Of a stretch of 16,748 bases of DNA, positions 1 to 7,430 are shown piece by piece. The stretch is from Chromatocurvus sp046260215 (lineage in GTDB: Bacteria > Pseudomonadota > Gammaproteobacteria > Pseudomonadales > Halieaceae). A program made the translations under genes and the position numbers. Under the pieces are notes generated by a model that made no database searches, was not told the DNA's origin, and saw only the letters and a list, made by a program, of their open reading frames with translations. The stretch is taken from positions 1-16,748 of the forward strand of contig JBHEPQ010000304.1 in assembly GCA_046260215.1 (NCBI GenBank), read 5' to 3'. How positions within the stretch are numbered: position 1 is the stretch's first letter; the number at the start of each line of letters is the position of its first letter.

Positions 1-1
1 G

Positions 2-736
2 ATCTACATTCCGCCGGGACCGCGCCTGGGCGACAAAGTCATCGAGGTCGATAACCTGCAGAAGGCCTACGGAGACAGGCTGCTGTTCGAGAACGTGTCG
101 TTCACTGTACCCAAGGGCAGTATTGTGGGCATCATCGGCGCGAACGGCATGGGCAAGTCCACGCTTTTCCGCATTCTGATGGATCTGGAAAAGCCCGATG
201 GCGGGACGGTGGATGTCGGGGAGACCGTGCAGCTGGGCTACGTCGACCAGTCCAGGGATGACCTGGATGGCAGCAAGACGGTGTGGGAAGAGATCTCGGA
301 CGGGCAGGATGTGATACGCATCGGCAACTACGAGGTCAACTCCCGCTCCTATGTGGGCCGCTTCAATTTCAAGGGCGCCGACCAGCAGAAGTACGTCAAG
401 GATCTGTCCGGCGGTGAACGCAACCGACTGCACCTGGCCAAGCTGCTCAAGCAGGGGGCGAATGTGCTGTTGCTGGATGAGCCGACAAACGACCTCGACG
501 TCGAGACGCTGCGCGCACTGGAAGAGGCGCTTCTCACCTTTCCCGGAGCGGCCATGGTAATTTCCCACGATCGCTGGTTTCTCGACCGCATCGCCACGCA
601 CATCCTCGCCTACGAAGACGATGGCAGCGTGATCTTCCACGAGGGCAACTTCAGTGACTACGAGGACGATCGAAAAGCCCGCCTGGGTGCCGCCGCGGAG
701 CAGCCGCACCGGGTCAAATACCGCAAGTTGAAGTAA
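2..736 (+). CDS. ettA: EttA, energy-dependent translational throttle ABC-F ATPase (3' part, start outside window)
   Basis: This is the C-terminal part (about 244 residues) of an ABC-F protein; E. coli EttA has about 555. EttA binds the ribosomal E site and gates entry into elongation according to ADP/ATP. The frame is open from base 2 and starts with the EttA-typical IYIPPGPRLGDKVIE, the junction before the second ATPase domain. That domain is complete: Walker A GANGMGKST, the ABC signature LSGGERNR, Walker B with catalytic Glu in LLLDEPTNDLD, and the switch His in VISHDRWFLDR. The C-terminal segment ends HRVKYRKLK before TAA. GTG 95 is inside the domain and is not a real start. The Walker A loop has Ala/Met where many homologues have Pro/Ala, but it still fits GxxGxGKST. 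A PilZ gene follows 70 bases downstream on the same strand. EttA rather than another ABC-F (Uup, YheS) is supported by the interdomain sequence. Confidence 0.95.
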   Translation: MYIPPGPRLGDKVIEVDNLQKAYGDRLLFENVSFTVPKGSIVGIIGANGMGKSTLFRILMDLEKPDGGTVDVGETVQLGYVDQSRDDLDGSKTVWEEISDGQDVIRIGNYEVNSRSYVGRFNFKGADQQKYVKDLSGGERNRLHLAKLLKQGANVLLLDEPTNDLDVETLRALEEALLTFPGAAMVISHDRWFLDRIATHILAYEDDGSVIFHEGNFSDYEDDRKARLGAAAEQPHRVKYRKLK

Positions 737-806
737 CGTTGTGCCTGTCGATGGCGTCCGACGCCACCGACATCGTTTGATTCCCGTCAGCCTGGAGCCA
801 AAAGCC

Positions 807-1172
807 ATGAGCGACTACAAGAACGATCGTCGAACCTTCCTACGCGGCCACCCCGACCTTGCTGTAGACGTCCACCAGGGTGGAAGTGTCTGGCACCAGC
901 GGCTGGTGGATATTTCTCTTGCCGGTGTCGCCACGAACCAGCCAGATGTCTGGGATGCACAGTACAATGAACCTTTCACACTGATCATACATCTGGATGA
1001 TGACGAGGCTCTGGAATTGCACGCATTCCTGCAGCATGTCGAGACCGGTCGCCTGGGTTTCTCCGTGGAACACGTTGATCGCGAGAATATAGAACCGTTA
1101 CGCGCGCTGCTGGCCACGCAGGTCGATGATCCACTGTCACTGGAGGCAGAGATACGTCGACTGGAGGAGTGA
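807..1172 (+). CDS. PilZ-domain protein, probable cyclic-di-GMP receptor
   Basis: A 121-residue single-domain protein. Both halves of the PilZ c-di-GMP-binding signature are present: RxxxR at residues 9-13 (in DRRTFLRG) and DxSxxG at residues 35-40 (DISLAG), separated by a short beta-type segment as usual. The rest fits a six-stranded PilZ barrel plus an acidic C-terminal helix ending EIRRLEE. ATG 807 is chosen because GGAG lies about 8 bases upstream and because the PilZ arginines then fall near the N-terminus. A GTG at 741 would add 22 residues with no family resemblance. It follows ettA by 70 bases and is convergent with gdhA. The process it controls (motility, exopolysaccharide, pili) cannot be told from sequence or neighbours. 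Confidence 0.85.
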   Translation: MSDYKNDRRTFLRGHPDLAVDVHQGGSVWHQRLVDISLAGVATNQPDVWDAQYNEPFTLIIHLDDDEALELHAFLQHVETGRLGFSVEHVDRENIEPLRALLATQVDDPLSLEAEIRRLEE

Positions 1173-1209
1173 GCAAGCGAAGAGCCCTGTCAATGGGCGA
1201 CGCGATAAC

Positions 1210-2553
1210 TCAGACGGCACCGTAGGCCAGCATGGCGTCCGCTACTTTGCGGAAGCCAGCGACGTTGGCGCCTGTCACGTAATCAACCTGCTTGCCGCCA
1301 GCACCGTACTCAACGCACTTGCCGTGGATGTCACGCATGATGGTCTGCAGCCGGCGCTCCAGCTCTTCTGCACTCCAGGCAAGCCGCATGCTGTTCTGGG
1401 TCATCTCCAGCCCAGACACCGCCACACCACCGGCGTTGGCCGCCTTGCCCGGGGCATAAAGCAGGCCGCTGCCCGTCAGCGCCTTGATGCCCTCCACCGT
1501 AGTGGGCATGTTCGCACCTTCTACTACAGCAGTGCAGCCATTGGCAACGAGGTCACGGGCGTCCTGCTGGTCCAGCTCGTTCTGGGTCGCACAGGGAAAG
1601 GCCAGATCACAGGACACGCCCCAGGGGGCTTTACCGGCGTGATATTCACAGCCGTAGCGTTCGGCGTACTCGGCGAGACGGCCACGGCGCTGGTCCTTCA
1701 AAACCTTGATGTACTCGAGTTTTTCCTCATTGATGCCATCGGCGTCGTAGACGAAACCCGCTGAGTCCGACAGTGTCACCACCCTGCCCCCAAGGTGTCG
1801 CAGCTTTTCCGCGCAGTGAAGAGCGACGTTACCGGACCCGGAAAGAACGCAGGTCTTGCCTTCAACCTCCTCGCCCCGATGCTGCAGCATCGCCTGCAGA
1901 AAAAACGCCGCACCATAGCCTGTCGCCTCCTTGCGCACCAGACTGCCCCCATACTCCAGCTCCTTGCCTGTCAGCGCTCCGGTAAATTCCCGGGCAAGAC
2001 GCTTGTACTGACCGAACAGGTAGCTGATCTCGCGCGCGCCCACGCCGATATCCCCAGCCGGGACATCGACGTTGGGCCCGATGTAATTCACCAGTTCGGT
2101 CATGAACGACTGACAGAAGCGCATCACCTCACGGTCGGACTTGCCCTTGGGATCGAAGTCGGACCCGCCCTTGCCGGCGCCGATAGGCAACGTGGTGAGG
2201 CTGTTCTTGAAGGTCTGCTCGAAACCGAGAAATTTGAGAATGCTGAGGTTCACTGAAGGGTGAAAGCGCAGGCCACCCTTGTAGGGGCCGATCGCATTGT
2301 TGAACTGCACGCGGTAACCACGGTTGACCCGGATATTACCCGCATCATCCTCCCACACCACGCGGAAGATGATCGTCCGGTCGGGCTCTGTCATGCGCTC
2401 CAGAATACCCGCCTCACGATAGCGCGGGTTCTCGATAACGTAGGGCACCACCGAATCGGCGACTTCGTGTACCGCCTGGTGGAACTCGGGTTCTCCGGGG
2501 TTGCGCCGGATCACTCCCTGCATGAATCTCTCGAGTGACAAATCCCTGTACAT
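1210..2553 (-). CDS. gdhA: NADP-type glutamate dehydrogenase
   Basis: 447 residues, the usual length of the small hexameric GdhA class. It reductively aminates 2-oxoglutarate with ammonium and NADPH to glutamate in the cytoplasm, a nitrogen-assimilation route. Family blocks in order: substrate-binding YKGGLRFHPS (about 91-100), LKFLGFEQTFKNSLT, the active-site loop GAGKGGSDFDPKGKS with catalytic Lys128, the VPAGDIGVGAREI block, then the Rossmann nucleotide motif SGSGNVA (about 239-245) and the C-terminal VEGANMPTT and APGKAANAGGVAVSGLEM. Similarity to E. coli GdhA through these blocks favours NADP specificity, an inference from family. The start ATG is preceded by AGGGA at about 8 bases. It lies downstream of radA on the same strand with a 102-base gap containing a palindrome and a good -10 box, so it probably has its own promoter. 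Confidence 0.96.
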   Translation of the reverse strand: MYRDLSLERFMQGVIRRNPGEPEFHQAVHEVADSVVPYVIENPRYREAGILERMTEPDRTIIFRVVWEDDAGNIRVNRGYRVQFNNAIGPYKGGLRFHPSVNLSILKFLGFEQTFKNSLTTLPIGAGKGGSDFDPKGKSDREVMRFCQSFMTELVNYIGPNVDVPAGDIGVGAREISYLFGQYKRLAREFTGALTGKELEYGGSLVRKEATGYGAAFFLQAMLQHRGEEVEGKTCVLSGSGNVALHCAEKLRHLGGRVVTLSDSAGFVYDADGINEEKLEYIKVLKDQRRGRLAEYAERYGCEYHAGKAPWGVSCDLAFPCATQNELDQQDARDLVANGCTAVVEGANMPTTVEGIKALTGSGLLYAPGKAANAGGVAVSGLEMTQNSMRLAWSAEELERRLQTIMRDIHGKCVEYGAGGKQVDYVTGANVAGFRKVADAMLAYGAV

Positions 2554-2574
2554 GACTTTTATCCCTGTGGTTTT

Positions 2575-2594
2575 CGCTGCGCATTATCGCAGCG
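2575..2594 (-). promoter_or_regulatory. Palindrome with embedded -10 box upstream of gdhA
   Basis: A perfect inverted repeat CGCTGCG-N6-CGCAGCG. Read on the minus strand its centre contains GATAAT (2588 to 2583), five of six matches to the sigma-70 -10 box. Transcription would start about 23 bases before the gdhA ATG. No good -35 is visible, which would be compatible with an activator-dependent or repressor-covered promoter. As RNA it could also form a 7-bp hairpin, but no T tract follows on the minus strand, so a terminator is unlikely. Confidence 0.4.
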
Positions 2595-2655
2595 CTGGCG
2601 ACAGATGGAAGAGCGTGGGGAGCCCTCATTGAAGCCTCCCGGACGCCGGGTTGGT

Positions 2656-4041
2656 CTACTGCAGCGCTTCGAGGGCCTCACCGAGTTTGCTGACGGGAAT
2701 GACCTGCATCCCCGGAATCGTATGCTTGGGCGTATTCGCCCTCGGCACCAGCGCGCGGCTGAAGCCGTGTTTGGCCGCCTCCGCCAGCCGCTCCTGACCA
2801 CTGGGCACCGGGCGTATTTCTCCGGATAGTCCCACCTCGCCAAAGATCACCATATCCCTCGGCAGCACCCGGTCCCGGAAGCTGGAGACAATGGCCATGA
2901 GCAGAGCCAGATCGGCACTGGTCTCCAGCACCTTGACGCCCCCGACCACGTTGGCAAACACGTCCTGGTCACCGACCTGCAGGCCACCGTGACGATGCAG
3001 CACCGCCAGCAGCATGGCCAGGCGGTTCTGCTCCAGGCCCACGGCAACGCGCCGCGGATTACCCAGCTGACTGGCATCCACCAGCGCCTGTATCTCCACC
3101 AGAAGCGGCCGAGTGCCCTCCCAGACCACCATCACAGCGCTGCCGGCAGCAGCCGCATCGCTGCGATCAAGAAAAATTGCGGAGGGATTGCGCACCTCGC
3201 GCAGGCCGCCGTCGGTCATGGCAAAGATTCCCAGCTCATTGACTGCCCCGAAACGGTTTTTCTGGCCGCGCAGGGTGCGAAAGCGCGAGTCGTCGCTGCC
3301 CTCGAGCAGAATGGAGCAGTCGATCATGTGCTCGAGGACCTTGGGGCCCGCCAGTGACCCGTCCTTGGTCACATGACCCACCAGCAACAGCACCGTGCCC
3401 GACTGCTTGGCAAAGCGGGTCAGCGCCGCCGCGCACTCGCGCACCTGGGACACGCTGCCCGGGGCGGAGGCGATATCGTCGCTGTGAACCACCTGTATGG
3501 AATCGACCACCACCACGCGCGGACGATGCTCGTCCAGCGCGGATAATGTGGACTCCAGGTTTGTCTCCGACATCAGGCGCAGCTGGTCCGTGGGCAGGCC
3601 GAGGCGACGGGCACGCATCGCGACCTGCTGCAGGCTTTCCTCGCCGGTAATGTACAGACAGGGCATGTCGCGGGCCAGGTGGCACAGTGTCTGCAGCAGC
3701 AGCGTACTCTTGCCGGCACCCGGGCTGCCGCCCACGAGGATGGCAGACCCGGGTACCAGACCGCCACCGAGCACCCGATCGAACTCGCCGGCGCCGCTGG
3801 TGAAGCGGGCCACCTCGGCACAGTCGATGTCGTCGAGCAACCTGGACTCCGGTACGGCGCCGGCAAAGCCTGCGCGGCGACCGGCGCCTGCGCCGCTGCG
3901 GGCCGGGGATACCGCACTGCCGCTGCCGAGTCGCACTTCGCTCAGCGTGTTCCAGGTACCGCAGTCACTGCACTGCCCCTGCCATTTGTGATAATCGGAG
4001 CCGCACTCCGTGCATACATAGGCGGTTTTCTGTTTTGCCAT
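2656..4041 (-). CDS. radA: RadA, DNA repair and branch-migration ATPase
   Basis: 461 residues, normal for RadA/Sms. RadA is a RecA-like hexameric helicase that promotes branch migration of recombination intermediates. Domains in order: an N-terminal C4 zinc finger (Cys10, 13, 24 and 27 in CTECG...CSDCG), a RecA-like ATPase with Walker A GGSPGAGKST (about 104-113) and Walker B VVVVDSIQ, the RadA-specific KNRFG motif (about 261-265), and the C-terminal Lon-like domain with RVAVGLEQNRLAML and DLALLMAIVSS. ATG at 4041 is chosen because GGGAG lies 5 bases upstream and the protein then begins MAKQKTAYVC as in relatives. An in-frame ATG at 4086 would add 15 unrelated residues. It is divergent from the DnaT-like gene at 4132, with 90 bases between the two starts. 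Confidence 0.96.
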   Translation of the reverse strand: MAKQKTAYVCTECGSDYHKWQGQCSDCGTWNTLSEVRLGSGSAVSPARSGAGAGRRAGFAGAVPESRLLDDIDCAEVARFTSGAGEFDRVLGGGLVPGSAILVGGSPGAGKSTLLLQTLCHLARDMPCLYITGEESLQQVAMRARRLGLPTDQLRLMSETNLESTLSALDEHRPRVVVVDSIQVVHSDDIASAPGSVSQVRECAAALTRFAKQSGTVLLLVGHVTKDGSLAGPKVLEHMIDCSILLEGSDDSRFRTLRGQKNRFGAVNELGIFAMTDGGLREVRNPSAIFLDRSDAAAAGSAVMVVWEGTRPLLVEIQALVDASQLGNPRRVAVGLEQNRLAMLLAVLHRHGGLQVGDQDVFANVVGGVKVLETSADLALLMAIVSSFRDRVLPRDMVIFGEVGLSGEIRPVPSGQERLAEAAKHGFSRALVPRANTPKHTIPGMQVIPVSKLGEALEALQ

Positions 4042-4071
4042 GCTGCTCCCGCAATAATCCCCGGTAATACC

Positions 4072-4100
4072 TTCAACTACAGCCACCGGCTATGTATGCT
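4072..4100 (+). promoter_or_regulatory. Candidate promoter for the DnaT-like/lambda P-like operon
   Basis: TTCAAC (4072-4077) and TATGCT (4095-4100) are separated by 17 bases and would start transcription about 25 bases before ATG 4132. Matches to consensus are 3/6 and 4/6, so this is only a plausible candidate. It sits in the 90-base gap shared with the divergent radA. Confidence 0.3.
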
Positions 4101-4131
4101 GGCCGGCCGTCAGCCGCGATCAGGTGTCACG

Positions 4132-5325
4132 ATGGTCGAATCGTCGCTCGTTCCCGAGCAACAGCTTGTTTTTTCCCCCGGCCTGGCTGCCACACTCGGA
4201 CTGGAAGAGGCGATACTGCTGCAGTTCCTGCATGCACTGCTAGACCATCTGCCGGTCCGGCGGAGCGATAACCGCGACTGGCTCTGCGTCGAACGGACCC
4301 TGCTGTTGCGACAGCTTCCCTTCTGGGAAAATCACGACCTGCAGCGCATCTGCGCCAGCCTCGGCGCCAAGGGCGTTCTTTTGCTCGACGCTGCTGTCGG
4401 TGTCGAACGTCTCGCCTTTGCGTTTAACGAGACACCGGCTGACAGCGCACGGCCGTCTTCCGCTCCCTCTGCCCCCGCCGCGCCACAGGCTGCAACACAG
4501 GCCGCCGCACACAGGCCGCCTGAGAAAACATCACGCCGGGCAGGCATTGCCGCAGGGTCTTACCCGCACGCGGGGCTGCTTCCGTCCGGCTGGGCGCCCA
4601 GCGAGAACCTGCTGCAGCTACTCGCCCTGAATCACAACATACCGCGGAGCTTCGCACTCGATCAATTGGAAGATTTCGTCTTCTACTGGCGCGAGCGTGG
4701 CGAGACCAGCCACGCCTGGGAGAACAAGTTTCGCCAGCACGTGCTCAGTGCCTGGCGGCGGCAACAGCAGACCGCCGCCGAGGCTTTCCGATCTCCCGAA
4801 CGTCCCCTGGACAATGATTGGAAACCCAACGCCGACGCCATGGAGATTATGCTGCGCGCCGGCATCGAACGCCAGTTTATCCACGATGCCATTCCCGAAT
4901 TCATACTGTACTGGCGCGAGCGCGGCAGCGCACCCAAAGAGCTGAATTCACGATTTATCCAGCACATTCGCCTGCAGTGGGCAAAGTACACATCCAGCGT
5001 GCGCCACAGTACCGAACCGCAGCGCATACCCGAAGACTGGCGACCCAGTGAGGACGTCGTTGACATCCTGCGTATGTCGCATATCGACCCGAGCTTCGCG
5101 ATGACGCTGGTACCCGAATTCATCCTGTTCTGGCGCGACAGCAATCAGACACACACCTCGTGGAACACCAAGTTCCTGCAGCATGTAAAATATCACTGGG
5201 CGAAGCAGAATCAGTTCAACAACAGGAGTGCAGGCCATGACGGACAGCAGAACGCTGGTGGAACAGGTCGCACGCGGGATCGCAGCCTCGAGCAGGACCT
5301 CAGCGACACCTCCTGGGCGGAGTGA
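4132..5325 (+). CDS. dopC: DopC-like replication protein: winged-helix-like N-terminus plus three tandem DnaT-like domains
   Basis: 397 residues. The N-terminus (about 10-100) resembles phage and DnaD-type replication-initiation winged helices: a helix-rich ILLQFLHALLDHL, then LLLRQLPFWENHDLQRICASLGAKGVLLLDA. A Pro/Ala-rich linker (about 101-150) follows. Then come three divergent copies of the DnaT-type ssDNA-binding domain at about 153-212, 229-288 and 302-361. Each has the pattern W-x-P-[SN], a helix, F/I..., F-[IV]-[LF]-[YF]-W-R, W/L-N-x-[KR]-F, QH[VI], and a terminal W. ATG 4132 is chosen for AGGTG 5 bases upstream; ATG 4096 is an alternative. The last 89 bases overlap the next gene. Together with the lambda P-like partner it matches the domesticated lambda O/P-derived pair dopC/dopE described by phylogenomics as a putative helicase matchmaker. 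The partner and the order support the name; function is inferred. Confidence 0.75.
   Translation: MVESSLVPEQQLVFSPGLAATLGLEEAILLQFLHALLDHLPVRRSDNRDWLCVERTLLLRQLPFWENHDLQRICASLGAKGVLLLDAAVGVERLAFAFNETPADSARPSSAPSAPAAPQAATQAAAHRPPEKTSRRAGIAAGSYPHAGLLPSGWAPSENLLQLLALNHNIPRSFALDQLEDFVFYWRERGETSHAWENKFRQHVLSAWRRQQQTAAEAFRSPERPLDNDWKPNADAMEIMLRAGIERQFIHDAIPEFILYWRERGSAPKELNSRFIQHIRLQWAKYTSSVRHSTEPQRIPEDWRPSEDVVDILRMSHIDPSFAMTLVPEFILFWRDSNQTHTSWNTKFLQHVKYHWAKQNQFNNRSAGHDGQQNAGGTGRTRDRSLEQDLSDTSWAE
4588..5214 (+). repeat. Three tandem DnaT-like domain repeats within the dopC-like gene
   Basis: Protein-level repeats of about 60 residues at 4588-4767, 4816-4995 and 5035-5214, with first-Trp to first-Trp spacing of 76 and 73 residues. 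Shared positions include the opening W-x-P, the hydrophobic F-x-x-[YF]-W-R near the middle, the N-[KTS]-[KR]-F and QH segments, and the closing Trp. Copy 2 has lost the second tryptophan (PKELNSRF where the others have AWENKF and SWNTKF). The copies are diverged at DNA level, so this is an old duplication. Confidence 0.75.
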
Positions 5326-5905
5326 CCGGCAGAAGGAGGACAACACGGCCCGAATCGAGGCAATCAACCAGGTCTTTGCGCTGTTCCGGCTCAACTACCA
5401 CAACCAGTATTATGCCGCATTCCCTGACGCCACTCAGCTCAGCCAGATCAAGAAGCTGTGGCTGGAGTCCCTCTCCGATTATCCGGTCGAGCAGATTCTC
5501 CTCGGCGCCCGGCACGCCCTGGAGACCAGTGAATACCTGCCGACGCTGCATCGCATGCATCGCTGCTGCCAGCACGGTGCCGCCTCACACGGCCTGCCGC
5601 CGGCGCGGGAGGCCTATCGCGAGGCCTGTAACGCGGCCTCGCCACGGCGCGCGCAGGCCTGGTCGCACCCGGCAGTCTATTTCGCCGGCGCCGCCTGCGA
5701 CTGGTTTTTCCTGTCGACCCACAGGGAACACGAGACATGGCCGGTGTTCAGGGACCAGTACCAACGTTTCTGCACCCGCGTTATCCGCGGCGAAACGCTG
5801 GAAATTCCTGCGCCACCGGCGCTGGAGCAAGCCCCCTCGAAACCCCTCTCACCGGCGCAGCAAAAAGCGCAGATGGCCAAGCTACGTCGTGAAACGGGGC
5901 TGTGA
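5237..5905 (+). CDS. dopE: Lambda P-like replicative helicase loader (DopE-like)
   Basis: 222 residues, near the size of phage lambda P (about 233). It aligns by eye with lambda P over most of its length. Residues about 43-110 (INQVFALF...IKKLWLESLSDYPVEQILLGARHALE...YLPTLHRMHRCCQ) match the P segment INGVFSQLL...IRRQWVLAFRENGITTMEQVNAGM...PFLPSPGQFVAWCRE. The C-terminus (RVIRGETLEIP...PLSPAQQKAQMAKLRRETGL) matches P's RINRGEAIPEP...PLNRAQALAKIAEIKAKFGL. Lambda P captures host DnaB and opens it for loading; the C-terminal part of P contacts DnaB. ATG 5237 is chosen for AGGAG 8 bases upstream; the start lies inside the preceding gene (89-base overlap), suggesting translational coupling. It is tail-to-tail with dnaB with 78 bases between. 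No other phage gene is nearby, so a domesticated chromosomal loader is inferred rather than a prophage. Confidence 0.82.
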   Translation: MTDSRTLVEQVARGIAASSRTSATPPGRSDRQKEDNTARIEAINQVFALFRLNYHNQYYAAFPDATQLSQIKKLWLESLSDYPVEQILLGARHALETSEYLPTLHRMHRCCQHGAASHGLPPAREAYREACNAASPRRAQAWSHPAVYFAGAACDWFFLSTHREHETWPVFRDQYQRFCTRVIRGETLEIPAPPALEQAPSKPLSPAQQKAQMAKLRRETGL

Positions 5906-5983
5906 TAGCGATTATGTTTGCCACTCGAGAATGGCAGTACCCGTGATCACCCTCCGGCATGACCCGGGGTGGCGGAGCGGCAT

Positions 5984-7390
5984 CTACTGCGCCTGCTGAG
6001 CGCCCCGGGCGAGATTTTCAAAGCGCGTAAACTGGTCGATGAACGCCAGCCGACAGACGCCAATGGGTCCGTTGCGCTGTTTACCGATAATGATTTCGGC
6101 GACTCCTTTTTCCGGGGAGTCCTCGTTATAGACCTCGTCACGGTAGATGAACATGATCACGTCGGCATCCTGCTCGATGGCACCCGATTCGCGCAGGTCG
6201 GAATTCACCGGCCGCTTGTTCGGGCGTTGCTCAAGGGAGCGGTTCAGCTGTGACAGGGCGACCATCGGACATTTGAATTCCTTGGCGACCGCCTTGAGAT
6301 TGCGCGAGATTTCCGAGATCTCTGCCGTGCGCCCCTCGGAGGAGCCGGCAACCTGCATCAGCTGCAGGTAATCGACCATGATCATGCCGATGTCGCCGTG
6401 CTCGCGCGCCACCCGCCGCGCGCGGCTGCGCAGCTCCGTGGGCGTGAGAGCGGGGGTGTCATCGATCAGCAGGTTGGCGTCCTTGAGCTTGCCTACTGCC
6501 GCTGCAAGCTTGTCCCAGTCCTCCATTTCCAGCTTGCCGTTGCGTATTCGCGTCTGATTGATACGCCCGATCGACGACAGCATGCGGACGATCAGCTGAT
6601 CGGCCGGCATCTCCATACTGAACACCAGCACCGGCTTGTCCTGGTTCATCGTCGCGTGCTCTACCAGGTTCATCGCAAAGCTGGTCTTGCCCATCGACGG
6701 ACGCCCCGCAACGATCACCAGGTCAGAGGGCTGCAGCCCGGAGGTCATGCCATCCAGATCGAGATAGCCAGTGCTCAGGCCGGTGATGTCGCCCCCGGAC
6801 TGGAACAGCTCCTCGATACGGCCGATTGCGGTCTGCAGCAAAGGCCTGAGTGCCTGCGGACCGCCGGCCTTGGGGCCCTGCTCCGCGATCTGCATAATGC
6901 GGCGCTCGGCCTCGTCCAGCAGCTCCTCTGAGCTACGCCCCTCGGGATTGAAGCCGCTTTCGGCGATATCCTGCGCAACCGAGATCAGTCGACGCAGGTT
7001 AGCGCGCTCACCGACCACCTGCGCATAGGCGCGTATGTTCGAGGCACTGGGTGTACTCTGGGCGAGCTCCGTCAGGTAGGACAGACCGCCCGCCCGTTCA
7101 AGTTCGCCACTGGCCTGAAGCTTGTCGGCGACGGTAATGACGTCAACCGGTTCAGATTCCTCGGCCAGGCGCGAAATCTGGCGAAATATCAGCCGATGAT
7201 CGGGGCGATAAAAATCTGCCGCGGTTATCGCTTCTGCAACCCCGTCCCAGCCATCCGCAGAAAGCAGCAGTCCACCGAGCACGGACTGCTCTGCCTCGAT
7301 CGAACTCGGCTGCATCTTGATACGGGCGGCATCCAGGTCGTCCGGCGGGGGCGACGGGAAAGAAGAGTCTGCGTAATCCGGATTACTCAT
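5984..7390 (-). CDS. dnaB: Replicative DNA helicase DnaB
   Basis: 468 residues, the normal DnaB length. It is the hexameric 5'-3' helicase that unwinds DNA at the fork and recruits primase. The N-terminal helicase-collar domain starts at about residue 27 (MQPSSIEAEQSVLGGLLL), followed by a linker helix and a RecA-type ATPase domain with Walker A GRPSMGKTS (about 229-237), EMPADQL, Walker B MIMVDYLQLM, LSQLNRSLEQR and the C-terminal DLRESGAIEQDADVIMFIYRDE and KQRNGP blocks. No intein interrupts it. The start ATG has AGGG about 6 bases upstream. It is last in the rpsF-rpsR-rplI direction, 97 bases after rplI, with two hairpins in between. The gene facing it encodes a probable loader of this helicase. 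Confidence 0.97.
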   Translation of the reverse strand: MSNPDYADSSFPSPPPDDLDAARIKMQPSSIEAEQSVLGGLLLSADGWDGVAEAITAADFYRPDHRLIFRQISRLAEESEPVDVITVADKLQASGELERAGGLSYLTELAQSTPSASNIRAYAQVVGERANLRRLISVAQDIAESGFNPEGRSSEELLDEAERRIMQIAEQGPKAGGPQALRPLLQTAIGRIEELFQSGGDITGLSTGYLDLDGMTSGLQPSDLVIVAGRPSMGKTSFAMNLVEHATMNQDKPVLVFSMEMPADQLIVRMLSSIGRINQTRIRNGKLEMEDWDKLAAAVGKLKDANLLIDDTPALTPTELRSRARRVAREHGDIGMIMVDYLQLMQVAGSSEGRTAEISEISRNLKAVAKEFKCPMVALSQLNRSLEQRPNKRPVNSDLRESGAIEQDADVIMFIYRDEVYNEDSPEKGVAEIIIGKQRNGPIGVCRLAFIDQFTRFENLARGAQQAQ

Positions 7391-7412
7391 GGGTGCCCTG
7401 AATGCGACAAAA

Positions 7413-7425
7413 AGGGTATCACCCT
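7413..7425 (-). terminator. Short hairpin with T5 between rplI and dnaB
   Basis: On the minus strand AGGGT-GAT-ACCCT is followed directly by a run of T (5 including the last stem base). The stem is only 5 bp, so termination would be partial. It is the second of two hairpins in the rplI-dnaB gap and lies 23 bases before the dnaB ATG. Confidence 0.35.
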
Positions 7426-7430
7426 AGCGC

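Noticed and set aside
741..806. GTG 741 as start of the PilZ gene
   Set aside because: The added residues are unlike PilZ proteins, and ATG 807 has a clear GGAG upstream.
1184..1198. GCCC-N7-GGGC hairpin between the PilZ gene and gdhA as bidirectional terminator
   Set aside because: Four-base stem without T tracts is too weak to call.
1126..1764. Long plus-strand open frame opposite the end of gdhA
   Set aside because: It is a GC-rich antisense shadow of gdhA; the minus-strand protein has all GdhA signatures.
3679..4131. Upstream in-frame extension of the DnaT-like gene antisense to radA
   Set aside because: It lies opposite the conserved radA start region and shows no family resemblance. 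ATG 4132 has a ribosome-binding site and starts the recognisable protein.
4132..5905. Prophage remnant as explanation of the lambda P-like gene
   Set aside because: No integrase, repressor, structural or lysis genes nearby. Both genes are intact and embedded among core genes in gene-dense order.
5919..5936. TGCCA-N8-TGGCA inverted repeat as terminator between the loader gene and dnaB
   Set aside because: Only a 5-bp stem, long loop and no T tract on either strand; not convincing.
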